Of a stretch of DNA of 64,000 nucleotides, positions 27,527 to 37,065 are shown piece after piece (the first letter of the stretch is position 1; each line of letters starts with the position of its first letter). The stretch lies in NCBI GenBank assembly GCA_041907665.1, contig JAYRGW010000011.1:1-64000 (forward strand), read 5' to 3'. Below the pieces are notes generated by a model. That model was given only the letters and a program-made list of their open reading frames with translations, was not told the DNA's origin and did no database searches. The translations under genes were made by a program, and so were the position numbers. This stretch comes from JAAYUD01 sp041907665 (GTDB lineage Bacteria > Bacteroidota > Bacteroidia > Bacteroidales > Bacteroidaceae).

Positions 27527-29726
27527 CATTCTCTTTAATGCTAACTTCTTGAACACTTGGTCTGATTCCATTTGAATGTTCTGTTAATGCTAATTGAGAA
27601 TAACGGTACATCATCTTACGGAAGAATGTATAAGGAGGCAACATACCCGTATAATTTTGAACTTCATCTCTAGATGCTTGGTTGAGATAAAGATATAAGG
27701 GTGTATCGTTGACTTGCTTTTTCAGTGCTTTCACTAAAATATTATCATTTGATTTCCATCCATGGTCGGCACGACCAATTATTAAATTTAGATTAGCCTG
27801 TTGCAATAATTCCGATGGAATATTATTGCTTTGGAGATTTGGATATTCGACAATAATAATATTTTCATCTTGTGGATGGTAGAGATCGGTAATGTTTTTA
27901 GCTAAAATATAATTCTTCGAGTTTGGATTAAAATCTTTTTCGTATGATATGATGCAAACTTTTAAACCGATACTTTTCCAATAGGTGGACAATTGTTCGG
28001 CCAAATAGGATTTCCCGGTGCTGTATTCAGTGCTGATGAAATTAACGATATAAGGCAGATTTTCTCTATGTTCCGTAAAAAAACGTAATATACTGCTACT
28101 TAAATATTTGATGGCCATCTCTGAACAAACCGTATCATAATTTCGAAACTGGAAAACTGATTTACGGGGGAAAGAACCTAGAATAGGTAAATTAGTGATA
28201 CGACGGGCACGGATGGTATCACGAAGAGTCTGGTCTATTAATTCTAATAGCAAAAGGAATCCTAAAATAAATAAGAAACTTCCGACGCAAGCAGCTAGTA
28301 CAACTTTTTTGCGTGCTCCCCCTATTGAAGAGAGCGGGTATGCCGGAGGGGTAAGAACTTTTAAGGTAGCCGATGTCATTTCAAGATTCTTCTTACGCAT
28401 CAAAGCGTCATCGTAGGATTTCAATAATGATAGGTAATTGGCTTCTGTAAAATTGATGCCTCTTTCTTTCCGTTTTATAGTCGAACCGACCGGCGCAAAG
28501 AACACATAACGTTCATTTAATTCTCGACGAGCTTTATCCATTACTTTTAAATCGGCTTTACTTTTTTCATAGCTAATTAACTCTTCTAGCCAATTGTCTA
28601 CAATATTGTCTTTTGCAATACCTTCTTTAGTATATTGGTGCTTTTGATATTTTGTAGTGACTGCCGATAAATCGTTTTGTGCTTTTGATAATTCTCTTTT
28701 ATTTAAATTAAGATTCTCATTGGAATTATTAGGCAATATTTCTCCTTCGGATACTTTGGCTTGCAATTCGGATACTTGTCGCAATTTATTCAGAAATTCC
28801 ATGTTTGTTAGATACTGTTTGGTGTTGGAATTCATCTGTTTCTCAAGTTCTTGTAAGGCTGATTTGGAGCTGCTATATAGTAATAGGGCGTCTTGATGTC
28901 TTAATTCAAACTCCTTGTTAACAGCCGCTATTTCTTTTGTCTCATCTGTATAGTTGATCACTCTTTTGGATATATTGTAGGCTGTCAAATCATCTTCTTG
29001 CCCATGAAGATCTCTTCCGATGATATCCAGTTGTTGCTTAAAATATTCAATTACTTTATCTGTCTGTCCGTAGCGAATAGCGCTGTATTCATTGACAAAT
29101 TCTTTCGATATGATAAGCAGGGTATTGTATGCAATTCCTGGATCGGTATCATTATAAGATATTTGTAACAGATCGCTACTTCCTTCCCGTTCTACCGTTA
29201 TTCGTTGTAAGTCGTTATAACAAAAATGCGGCATATTATAGTGAAAAAGACCATAGAGATAATTATCTTTACTCGAATTGTAATATTTCAAAAAATTGTT
29301 ATAGGTAGCATCTTCGCTTTTCTTATTGATTAGTCTTAATATAGCTTTGCCTTGATAGCTATCTTTGAGGTGATTGTAAATCATATTATAGTTTTTTGCT
29401 AGAATATAATTATTATCACGATTTGGGTTCCCATTAATCAGGCAACGGGCGTAGAGCCGAAGACAAACATTTTGTAGAGTTCCATCAGATTTGATTATAT
29501 TGATAATATTATCAATTGAATTCTGGGCTATGGCATAAACTTCTGTTCCTTCTTTTTCTAAAGAGTAGCCCGATACGACTCCGGTATATACTAAACAATT
29601 GACTGAGTATTGTTTGGATAAGTGTTTAGTGCCTATGATTGCTAAAATGGTTATTGAGAGAGTTCCGAGGATTAACCACCAACGTATCCGATATAAAAAC
29701 TTAAATATATAAAGAACGTATTCCAT
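27507..29726 (-). CDS. Wzc/GumC-like polysaccharide co-polymerase
   Basis: The 739-residue protein has membrane helices near 15-35 and 475-495. They flank a periplasmic region with coiled coil (about 235-370), and the Wzz-type proline-rich segment LTPPAYPLSSIGG lies before the second helix. The cytoplasmic domain keeps a P-loop-like STEYSTGKSYL. The Walker A' aspartate block of BY-kinases is replaced by SYEKDFNPNS, and no tyrosine-rich tail is present. I infer chain-length control and export without tyrosine autokinase activity. It follows the outer-membrane gene by 5 bases. Confidence 0.85.
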   Translation of the reverse strand: MEYVLYIFKFLYRIRWWLILGTLSITILAIIGTKHLSKQYSVNCLVYTGVVSGYSLEKEGTEVYAIAQNSIDNIINIIKSDGTLQNVCLRLYARCLINGNPNRDNNYILAKNYNMIYNHLKDSYQGKAILRLINKKSEDATYNNFLKYYNSSKDNYLYGLFHYNMPHFCYNDLQRITVEREGSSDLLQISYNDTDPGIAYNTLLIISKEFVNEYSAIRYGQTDKVIEYFKQQLDIIGRDLHGQEDDLTAYNISKRVINYTDETKEIAAVNKEFELRHQDALLLYSSSKSALQELEKQMNSNTKQYLTNMEFLNKLRQVSELQAKVSEGEILPNNSNENLNLNKRELSKAQNDLSAVTTKYQKHQYTKEGIAKDNIVDNWLEELISYEKSKADLKVMDKARRELNERYVFFAPVGSTIKRKERGINFTEANYLSLLKSYDDALMRKKNLEMTSATLKVLTPPAYPLSSIGGARKKVVLAACVGSFLFILGFLLLLELIDQTLRDTIRARRITNLPILGSFPRKSVFQFRNYDTVCSEMAIKYLSSSILRFFTEHRENLPYIVNFISTEYSTGKSYLAEQLSTYWKSIGLKVCIISYEKDFNPNSKNYILAKNITDLYHPQDENIIIVEYPNLQSNNIPSELLQQANLNLIIGRADHGWKSNDNILVKALKKQVNDTPLYLYLNQASRDEVQNYTGMLPPYTFFRKMMYRYSQLALTEHSNGIRPSVQEVSIKENDENEEE

Positions 29727-29731
29727 AATAA

Positions 29732-30505
29732 TTATTTCTTTTTGAAAAGGGATGTATGTGAGAGGAGGTCGAGTGTCATCATGTCTCTAATTAATGTATT
29801 TTTGCAAGTTTCGAAACCTTGTTTGGCTTGACTTTGAGAAGATTTTGCATTAGCTAAATCAGCTGGTGTCGCTTTTCCGTTAACAAACTTATTTTCAATG
29901 TATTCATATTGTACGGTTGCCTGCACCATTGCGTCATTGCATATTTTTAGAGTATTGATATTGAGCATTACGCTTGAATAAAGTTCGATTATTTGCTTTT
30001 TGAGCTCCTCAAATTTAATATCTCTTTCCAATTCTGCCGAACGAATGGCTAAGCGTTGGCGTTTGATACTAGGGCGAATGTCAAATAGCTTATCTAAAGA
30101 GATACTTAATCCTGCTCCTGCAGAATAAAGATTTTGTGTGGTCGAACTGAAATTAGTTGTAGCAGGGGTGTAAACATCAGAATAATATGCATCATTAGCC
30201 ATTCTGCCGTATTGATAACTTCCGCGAATACTGAAGAAACTAAGAAAATCTCGTTTCTGTTTGGAAAGCAACATCTTTTGAATAACTATGTCATTCTCTT
30301 GGAATTGGTAAGTGGGTGATTTCTTTGCATTTTCAAAGAGAAGAGACAACGGAGGCAGGTTAATATTTTGAAGTTCGTTATTGCTTAGTTCCGAATAATC
30401 GCTGATCGTTGTTGTATCTTCGTTTTGTGCAATGCATTTGTCTGTTATGAAACTACCAGAAATAATGACGAGGATGAATAGAGTGTATCTTTTTATTAAA
30501 AGCAT
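29732..30505 (-). CDS. Short TolC/OEP-family outer-membrane protein
   Basis: The 257-residue protein has a signal peptide (YTLFILVIISGSFITDKCIAQ). The later part has OEP-like helical segments (IRSAELERDIKFEELKKQIIELYSSVML, VQYEYIENKFVNGKATPADLANAKSS). TolC proteins usually exceed 400 residues and have two repeats, so this has roughly one. It would give the periplasmic or outer-membrane part of the export path together with the adjacent Wzc-like protein. It is the first gene of the minus-strand secretion operon. Confidence 0.7.
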   Translation of the reverse strand: MLLIKRYTLFILVIISGSFITDKCIAQNEDTTTISDYSELSNNELQNINLPPLSLLFENAKKSPTYQFQENDIVIQKMLLSKQKRDFLSFFSIRGSYQYGRMANDAYYSDVYTPATTNFSSTTQNLYSAGAGLSISLDKLFDIRPSIKRQRLAIRSAELERDIKFEELKKQIIELYSSVMLNINTLKICNDAMVQATVQYEYIENKFVNGKATPADLANAKSSQSQAKQGFETCKNTLIRDMMTLDLLSHTSLFKKK

Positions 30506-30637
30506 ATTGCAATCTCTTAATTAATAAGATGTAAAGGTAAGTATAATTTTTTAAAACTACTCTTCTTTGTTGAAAAATGTTTCATAAGCCTTTCTCTTTT
30601 GTTATTCTTTATTGTTTCGGAAGTCTTTATAGTTTTT

Positions 30638-30677
30638 AAAAACGTCTCAGAATCGTCCTCTAACGATTTCCGAGACG
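30638..30677 (-). terminator. Terminator after the aminotransferase gene
   Basis: On the minus strand GCGTCTCGGAAATCGT pairs with ACGATTCTGAGACG (one bulge, one mismatch), followed by TTTTT. It lies about 120 bases past the aminotransferase stop. Confidence 0.65.
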
Positions 30678-30799
30678 CAACACAAAAACTAAACTAGACT
30701 TCAACTATACAAAAATTAGGGGTTTCACAACTCCTTTTATGATGCAAATATCGTTATAGTTTCTTGAATATCCAAATTTCGTGATAAAAAATACATACT

Positions 30800-32119
30800 C
30801 TAATGTTGAACAGGGTGATTTTTTTCAAAAATTTGCATTCTTTGTTCTAATAACTCGTATTGATTGTCTTTGATGAACGATGTACATGCCCTTAAACCTT
30901 CTTGCTTGCTGCCAGTGGTCACTAGAGAGATAGCACTTACACCATAATACATCAATTCTTTAGCCAATTCGCCACTCGTCATACCTGGGTATCCGATAGT
31001 AAAATAGAATCCATCGGCTATGGGGTCTCCCAAGTCATTATTGTACACTAAGTAGAAACCATGACGTAGGAATGTTTCTTTCAGTTTACGAGCTCGTTCT
31101 CCATATACTTTGACTTCGTTGATAAAATTATATTTACCTCCACAGGCCGCTTTGAACATTGCAGCTAGTGCGTATTGTGCCGAATGGCTGGTACCGGATG
31201 ACAGGGCATATAGTATACGATGAATAAAGACAGTCCCGAATGTTCCGCCTCCATAACGTGTTGTGAGACCTGCATAGCTACGATGATAAAGTGAATCGGA
31301 TATGCAACTTACTCCTATGCGTTGACCGGCATAGCTGAATGCCTTTGACCCTGATATCAGTAAAATATAATTTTTTGTGTAGTGTGCCACCGTGGGTTGG
31401 AAAGGCGGTTGATATGGTTGGCTGAGATCTTTGCGAAAGTCCATTGCAAAGTACGCCAAATCTTCTAATACGATAACGTCGTATTTGGTTGCCAGCTCAC
31501 CGATTGTCTTTAGTTCTTCTTCTTTTAAACAAATCCAACTTGGATTATTAGGGTTGGAGTATATGATTGCAGAGATGTTTCCTTTTTTGAGATAACTTTC
31601 AAGTTTATCTTTTAGCTTTTCACCGCGATAGTCGTACACATCGAATGTTTCGAACTTTTGTCCCATCACAACCAGTTGTTGTTTTTGAACAGGAAATCCC
31701 GGGTCGATGAACAAAATGGTATCTTTCTCCGGATTGCATTGGCTGCAAGTGAGAAAAGATGCGAAAGTACCCTGCATAGATCCAGTGACGGGAACGCATC
31801 CCTCAGGGCTTATATCAACATTGATAAAGGCTTTTACAAAGTTGGATGCTTGCTGTTTCAAGTCGGCAAGACCGTTGATGTCCGGATAGAGGCTTGCGAT
31901 GCCTTTTTGAAGAGCTGCTATTTCGGCTTGTACACCGACAGAAGAAGGAGGAAGTCCGGGAACACCCATTTCCATCTTAATGAATTCGACACCAGATTCT
32001 TGTTCTGCTTTTGCAGCAATAGCTTTTACTTCACGAATCGTGGTTTTAGAGAAGTCTACGATTTGGAACTCATTGATAGTACTATCAATGAGTTCTCTAT
32101 TAATCGGAGTATTTTTCAT
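30800..32119 (-). CDS. PLP-dependent aminotransferase, class I/II
   Basis: The 439-residue fold-type I enzyme has SNPNNPSWICL in the cofactor region, VLEDLAYFAMD with the pyridine-binding Asp, and SGSKAFSYAGQRIG with the PLP-binding Lys. A C-terminal small domain and arginine-containing RACTSFI follow. It moves an amino group between an amino acid and a keto acid; the substrate is not clear. It lies 28 bases after fabD on the same strand and ends at a terminator, so the two probably form an operon. Confidence 0.88.
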   Translation of the reverse strand: MKNTPINRELIDSTINEFQIVDFSKTTIREVKAIAAKAEQESGVEFIKMEMGVPGLPPSSVGVQAEIAALQKGIASLYPDINGLADLKQQASNFVKAFINVDISPEGCVPVTGSMQGTFASFLTCSQCNPEKDTILFIDPGFPVQKQQLVVMGQKFETFDVYDYRGEKLKDKLESYLKKGNISAIIYSNPNNPSWICLKEEELKTIGELATKYDVIVLEDLAYFAMDFRKDLSQPYQPPFQPTVAHYTKNYILLISGSKAFSYAGQRIGVSCISDSLYHRSYAGLTTRYGGGTFGTVFIHRILYALSSGTSHSAQYALAAMFKAACGGKYNFINEVKVYGERARKLKETFLRHGFYLVYNNDLGDPIADGFYFTIGYPGMTSGELAKELMYYGVSAISLVTTGSKQEGLRACTSFIKDNQYELLEQRMQIFEKNHPVQH

Positions 32120-32147
32120 GGTAATATATAATTAATATGGTATTCTC

Positions 32148-33035
32148 TTATTCGATTCCGTGAGCCGAGACGTTCGAATCTATTTTGGAAATAAGTTTCT
32201 GAAGAACAACTCCAGGACCACATTCGGTGAAGTCTGTTGCACCATCGGCAATCATGTTTTTGGCACTCTGAGAGAAACGAACGGGAGCAGTGAGTTGCGC
32301 TACTAGATTTTTTCTTATTTCTTCAGGATTAGTATGAGGTTTGGCATCCACATTTTGATAGATGGGGCATTTAGGTGTGTTGAAGTTTGTCTTTTGGATA
32401 GCTTCTTCTAGTTCTTCTTTTGCCGGTTGCATCAACGGTGAGTGAAATGCACCGCCTACTTTCAGCGGAAGGGCACGCTTTGCTCCTGCGGCTTTCATTA
32501 GTTCGCAAGCTTTATTGATGCCTTCGATTGTACCAGAAATAACCAATTGTCCCGGGCAATTGTAGTTTGCCGGTACGCAGACTTCTCCTTCTGCATTTAC
32601 TTGCTCGCATATTTCTTCTACTTTTTCATCCGGTAGAGCAATAATTGCCGCCATTGTCGAAGGCTTAGCTTCGCATGCCTTTTGCATAGCCATAGCGCGG
32701 GCATAAACCAATTTCAGTCCGTCTTCAAAGTTCAATGCGCCACAAGCAACCAATGCTGAGAATTCTCCAAGCGAGTGTCCGGCAACCATTTCGGGTTTGA
32801 AGGCTTCGCCCATGCAGAGGGCCGAAATAACAGAATGAAGAAATACAGCTGGCTGTGTTACTTTCGTTTGTTTCAACTCTTCATCTGTTCCATCAAACAT
32901 TATATCAGTAATGCGATAGCCTAAAATGCTATTTGCCTTTTCAAATAAATCTTTTGCTAACGCAGAACTTTCGTATAAGTCTTTGCCCATTCCTACAAAT
33001 TGAGCTCCTTGACCGGGGAATACAAATGCTTTCAT
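32148..33035 (-). CDS. fabD: Malonyl-CoA:ACP transacylase
   Basis: The 295-residue enzyme loads malonyl groups on acyl carrier protein for fatty-acid synthesis in the cytoplasm. It begins AFVFPGQGAQFVGMGKDL and has the nucleophile motif GHSLGE (S88), then GGAFHSPLM with the active-site His and a C-terminal GPGVVLQKLI. Length is as expected. A TAAATTTG -7-like box lies about 30 bases upstream on the minus strand. Other fab genes are not nearby. Confidence 0.95.
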   Translation of the reverse strand: MKAFVFPGQGAQFVGMGKDLYESSALAKDLFEKANSILGYRITDIMFDGTDEELKQTKVTQPAVFLHSVISALCMGEAFKPEMVAGHSLGEFSALVACGALNFEDGLKLVYARAMAMQKACEAKPSTMAAIIALPDEKVEEICEQVNAEGEVCVPANYNCPGQLVISGTIEGINKACELMKAAGAKRALPLKVGGAFHSPLMQPAKEELEEAIQKTNFNTPKCPIYQNVDAKPHTNPEEIRKNLVAQLTAPVRFSQSAKNMIADGATDFTECGPGVVLQKLISKIDSNVSAHGIE

Positions 33036-33317
33036 CTTTTTGTTTTATTTTTAATTCGGTGCAAATTTATAAAAACTCTTTGGATAAATCGTTGCATTTG
33101 TTACATTATTCTTCTTTGGTCTGTAAAAGAAAGCACCGACATAGAAATATGGTTCATCGCAATGCATAGATATTAGGGAAAATATTCTTTACTTATATCT
33201 TATGTGGAATAGATATTGTCTTTTATATAATAACTACCTTATTGTTAATGTAAAAAGAGGAACGCTTAAAGATATGTAAAACAATAAATTGGAATGATTA
33301 AAAAATAATAGTCTTTA
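33036..33317. other. Divergent intergenic region fabD / Nudix regulator
   Basis: No gene or repeat was recognised. It is AT-rich and carries the divergent promoters at its two ends. Confidence 0.5.
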
Positions 33318-33348
33318 TTTGGGAAAAGAAAAAAAACATCTATATTTG
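33318..33348 (+). promoter_or_regulatory. Promoter of the Nudix-type regulator and xyl genes
   Basis: TTTG (33318-33321), a 19-base spacer and TATATTTG (33341-33348) match the consensus fully. The box overlaps the GTG at 33348, so that codon cannot be the start and the ATG at 33375 is used. Confidence 0.75.
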
Positions 33349-33374
33349 TGCCATGTTTAAATATTAAAATCGAT

Positions 33375-34103
33375 ATGCAAAGCACTCAACCTAAAAAAGA
33401 ATATGCCCTTAATCATATTTCTATCGATTCTGTTATTCTGGGTTTCGATGGTAAAGATTTAAAGGTATTGCTCGTTCCACAGAATGTTGAAGTAGGAGCA
33501 AAACTACTTTCTTTTAAAAAATTACCGGGTGACCTTATCTTTAAAGACGAAGATTTTGAAGTGGCGGCACATCGTACATTAAATGATTTGACGGGTATTC
33601 ATGGTGTGAGAATGTACCAATTTAAAACTTATGGCTCCAAGGACCGTTGTTCGGAGAAAGATTTTCTCTGGTTGGAGCAAACGGCGGGAATCAAGGTCGA
33701 GAGCATTGTAACGACAGCTTATTTGTCGGCCGTCAAATTGGATGGGGCCTTGAAGCATACCGTGAAGAAATACGATTGTGAATGGTGCGCAATCAACGAA
33801 GTTGCCGACTTGGCCTTCGATCATAATATTATTTTGGAAGAAGCTCTGTATTATTTTAGAAGATTAGTCACTCATAGCCCTGCTATCATATTCGAGTTAT
33901 TACCTCGCAAGTTTACTATATTGCAATTGCGTACGCTATTCGAACTGATTTATCAAAAGAAATATGATATACGGAATTTTCAGAAGAAACTGACGCAAAT
34001 GTTGTATGTCGTTCCGCTGGACGAATTCGAAAAGGGAGTGCGGCATCGGGCTGCCAGGTATTATCATTTCGACAAAGTGCTTTACAACAAGTCGAGACGT
34101 TAA
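33375..34103 (+). CDS. Nudix-related transcriptional regulator (NrtR/XylR-AraR-like)
   Basis: The 242-residue protein has an N-terminal Nudix-like domain (ISIDSVILGFDGKDLKVLLV, KLPGDLIFKDEDFEVAAHRTL). The GX5EX7REUXEE Nudix box is degraded, so it is probably not a hydrolase. A C-terminal winged helix follows (LLPRKFTILQLRTLFELIYQKKYDIRNFQKKL). Such NrtR-family proteins act as pentose-responsive repressors in Bacteroidota. The three xylose genes follow on the same strand after 111 bases, which supports xylose regulation. Confidence 0.85.
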   Translation: MQSTQPKKEYALNHISIDSVILGFDGKDLKVLLVPQNVEVGAKLLSFKKLPGDLIFKDEDFEVAAHRTLNDLTGIHGVRMYQFKTYGSKDRCSEKDFLWLEQTAGIKVESIVTTAYLSAVKLDGALKHTVKKYDCEWCAINEVADLAFDHNIILEEALYYFRRLVTHSPAIIFELLPRKFTILQLRTLFELIYQKKYDIRNFQKKLTQMLYVVPLDEFEKGVRHRAARYYHFDKVLYNKSRR

Positions 34104-34214
34104 TTGTTGAGTGTGATATTGTATGCAAAAACTAAACACAATGCTTTAATGACTATCCGTGTTGCATGGGATGGGTATCCTATTTGTCATTAGGCAGTAA
34201 GAAATTATAATAAT

Positions 34215-35705
34215 ATGTATTTATTAGGTTATGACATTGGAAGTTCGTCGGTAAAGGCTAGTTTGGTAGATGCCGACTCAGGGAAATGTGTTGCTTCGGC
34301 ATTTTACCCCAAAACAGAAGCTGCTATTCTCTCCGTAAAGGCTGGATGGGCTGAACAGAATCCGTCTGATTGGTGGAATTATTTGAAACTATCTACAGCC
34401 GCTGTACTCGAAGAAAGTGGGGCCGACCCAGCAGCAATCATGGCTATCGGGATTTCTTATCAAATGCATGGATTGGTTTGTGTGGATAAGCAACAACAGG
34501 TGCTGCGTCCTGCCATTATCTGGTGCGATTCTCGAGCTGTGCCTTTTGGAAACAGTGCTTTCAATGAAATAGGCGCAGAAAAGTGCCTTTCCCATCTACT
34601 CAATTCCCCTGGCAATTTTACGGCCTCCAAATTGGCATGGGTGAAACAGAACGAACCACAGATATTCGAGAAAATAGATAAGGTTATGCTTCCCGGTGAC
34701 TATATTGCCATGAAGCTGTCCGGAGAAATTTGTACTACAGTTTCAGGTCTTTCGGAAGGCATGTTCTGGGATTTCAAGGAAAATCGTGTTGCCGACTTTT
34801 TGTTGGACTATTACGGGTTCGACAAATCTATTTTACCCGACATTCGTTCTACCTTTTCAGAACAAGGGCAGCTTAGTGCATCTGCTGCTGCCGAACTTGG
34901 CTTAAAACAGGGTATCAGTATATCCTATCGTGCCGGCGATCAACCCAATAACGCATTGTCTCTAAATGTCTTTGATGTTGGAGAAATTGCTTCTACGGCA
35001 GGAACGTCGGGAGTTGTTTATGGTGTAAATGGCAATGTGGATTATGACAACCTTTCTCGTGTCAATACGTTTGCACACGTTAATCATTCTGCCCAGCAGA
35101 CACGCCTAGGCGTTTTGTTGTGCATCAATGGCACTGGCATATTGAACTCATGGACCCGTCATCAGATACTTGGAGATACGTTGTCGTATGCCGAGATGAA
35201 TGATTTGGCGGCTACCGCCCCGATTGGGTCTCATGGTTTGTCTATTATGCCCTTTGGTAACGGTGCCGAACGCATGTTAGAAAACAAAGAAATGCATTGC
35301 AGCATCAATGGTATCGATTTCAATATTCATCAGCGTCAACACATCGTGAGGGCTGTGCAAGAGGGTATTGTATTCTCTATGAAGTATGGTATTGATATTA
35401 TGCAGGATATGGGACTTCCGGTGAAAGTCATTCATGCCGGTTATGCCAATATGTTTATGAGTCCGTTGTTCCGAGATACTCTGGCCAGTGTAACAGGTGC
35501 CACTATCGAGTTATACAACACTGACGGTTCTGTGGGAGCTGCCAAGGGAGCAGGAATGGGTATCGGGTATTATAAAGACAATACCGAAGCTTTTGCTACA
35601 TTAGAGAAAAAGCAGGTTATCGAGCCTGATACGAAACAAGAAACAGCATATAAAGATGCATACGAACATTGGAAACAGTGTTTATCAACTATGGCTATTA
35701 ATTAA
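34215..35705 (+). CDS. xylB: Xylulokinase
   Basis: The 496-residue FGGY-family kinase phosphorylates D-xylulose with ATP. It begins LLGYDIGSSSVKASLVDADS (phosphate-binding) and has GISYQMHGLVCVD, WCDSRA, GDYIAMKLSGE and STAGTSGVVYGV. The C-terminal block has IHAGYANMFMSPLFRDTLA and TDGSVGAAKGAGMGIG. It is followed by xylose isomerase after 30 bases, completing the isomerase pathway to xylulose 5-phosphate. Confidence 0.93.
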   Translation: MYLLGYDIGSSSVKASLVDADSGKCVASAFYPKTEAAILSVKAGWAEQNPSDWWNYLKLSTAAVLEESGADPAAIMAIGISYQMHGLVCVDKQQQVLRPAIIWCDSRAVPFGNSAFNEIGAEKCLSHLLNSPGNFTASKLAWVKQNEPQIFEKIDKVMLPGDYIAMKLSGEICTTVSGLSEGMFWDFKENRVADFLLDYYGFDKSILPDIRSTFSEQGQLSASAAAELGLKQGISISYRAGDQPNNALSLNVFDVGEIASTAGTSGVVYGVNGNVDYDNLSRVNTFAHVNHSAQQTRLGVLLCINGTGILNSWTRHQILGDTLSYAEMNDLAATAPIGSHGLSIMPFGNGAERMLENKEMHCSINGIDFNIHQRQHIVRAVQEGIVFSMKYGIDIMQDMGLPVKVIHAGYANMFMSPLFRDTLASVTGATIELYNTDGSVGAAKGAGMGIGYYKDNTEAFATLEKKQVIEPDTKQETAYKDAYEHWKQCLSTMAIN

Positions 35706-35735
35706 TATATTTAAATCTATATAATTTATTTTATC

Positions 35736-37046
35736 ATGACAAAAGAATATTTTTCTGGAATTGAAAAGATTAAATTCGAAGGTAAAGAGAGTAAAAACCC
35801 GATGGCATTTCATTATTATGATGCCAACAAGGTTGTTATGGGTAAACCTATGAAAGATTGGTTGAAATTTGCAATGGCTTGGTGGCATACACTCGGTGCA
35901 CAAGGAACAGACCAATTTGGTGGCGATACCAAAGCTTTTCCTTGGAATGGTGATTCTGATAAGTTACAAGCTGCTAAGAACAAAGTTGATGCAGGTTTTG
36001 AATTTATGCAGAAAGTGGGCATTGAATATTATTGCTTCCACGATGTAGACCTTTGCTCCGAAGCAGATACAATAGAAGAATATGAAGCCAATTTGAAACA
36101 AATCGTGGCTTACTTGAAGCAGAAAATGGACCAGACTGGCATTAAACTCTTGTGGGGTACTGCCAATATCTTCAGCCATGCTCGTTATATGAATGGTGCA
36201 GCTACAAATCCTAACTTCGACGTAGTAGCTCGTGCTTCTGTTCAATTGAAAAATGCAATTGATGCGACGATCGAACTCGGTGGTACAAACTATGTATTCT
36301 GGGGTGGCCGCGAAGGCTATATGTCATTGTTGAATACCGATCAGAAACGCGAAAAAGAGCACTTGGCCATGATGCTTACAAAATGTCGCGATTATGCTCG
36401 TGCTAAGGGCTTTAAGGGTACATTCCTTATTGAACCAAAGCCAATGGAACCGACCAAGCATCAGTATGACGTCGATACCGAGACTGTTATCGGATTCCTT
36501 CGTGCACACGATTTGGACAAAGATTTCAAAGTAAACATTGAGGTAAATCATGCAACACTTGCCGGTCATACATTCGAACACGAATTGGCTGTTGCCGTAG
36601 ACAACGGAATGTTGGGATCTATCGATGCCAATCGTGGTGATTATCAAAATGGTTGGGATACCGATCAATTCCCTATCGATCATTTTGAACTTGTTCAGGC
36701 TATGATGCAGATTATTCGCAATGGCGGTTTGCACAATGGCGGATCGAACTTTGATGCGAAGACTCGTCGTAATTCTACCGATTTGGAAGATATTTTCATT
36801 GCTCATATTAGTGGCATGGATGCAATGGCTCATGCATTGCTTAGCGCTGCCGAAATATTGGAGAAGTCTCCTTATCAGCAGATGTTCAAAGAGCGTTATG
36901 CTTCTTTCGATGCAGGCAAAGGTAAAGAGTTCGAGTTGGGTAAGCTCAACCTCGAAGACTTGGTTGCTTATGCCAAAGAGCATGGAGAACCTAAGCAGAT
37001 AAGTGGCAAGCAGGAGCTTTACGAAGCTATCGTAAACATGTATTAA
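35736..37046 (+). CDS. xylA: Xylose isomerase
   Basis: The 436-residue TIM-barrel enzyme converts D-xylose to D-xylulose using two divalent metals. It has YYCFHDVDLCSE (active-site His), FWGGREGYMSLLNTD, LIEPKPMEPTKHQYD, EVNHATLAGHTFEHE and GSIDANRGDYQNGWDTDQFP, the ligands of the two metal sites. It has the length of group II enzymes (about 440). A long open frame on the opposite strand (36324-37160) is a shadow of this coding sequence. Confidence 0.97.
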   Translation: MTKEYFSGIEKIKFEGKESKNPMAFHYYDANKVVMGKPMKDWLKFAMAWWHTLGAQGTDQFGGDTKAFPWNGDSDKLQAAKNKVDAGFEFMQKVGIEYYCFHDVDLCSEADTIEEYEANLKQIVAYLKQKMDQTGIKLLWGTANIFSHARYMNGAATNPNFDVVARASVQLKNAIDATIELGGTNYVFWGGREGYMSLLNTDQKREKEHLAMMLTKCRDYARAKGFKGTFLIEPKPMEPTKHQYDVDTETVIGFLRAHDLDKDFKVNIEVNHATLAGHTFEHELAVAVDNGMLGSIDANRGDYQNGWDTDQFPIDHFELVQAMMQIIRNGGLHNGGSNFDAKTRRNSTDLEDIFIAHISGMDAMAHALLSAAEILEKSPYQQMFKERYASFDAGKGKEFELGKLNLEDLVAYAKEHGEPKQISGKQELYEAIVNMY

Positions 37047-37065
37047 TACTGTATCTGTCACTTTT

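Noticed and set aside
33348..33374. GTG start for the Nudix-type regulator
   Set aside because: The codon overlaps the -7 promoter box, so the transcript cannot contain it; the ATG at 33375 is used.
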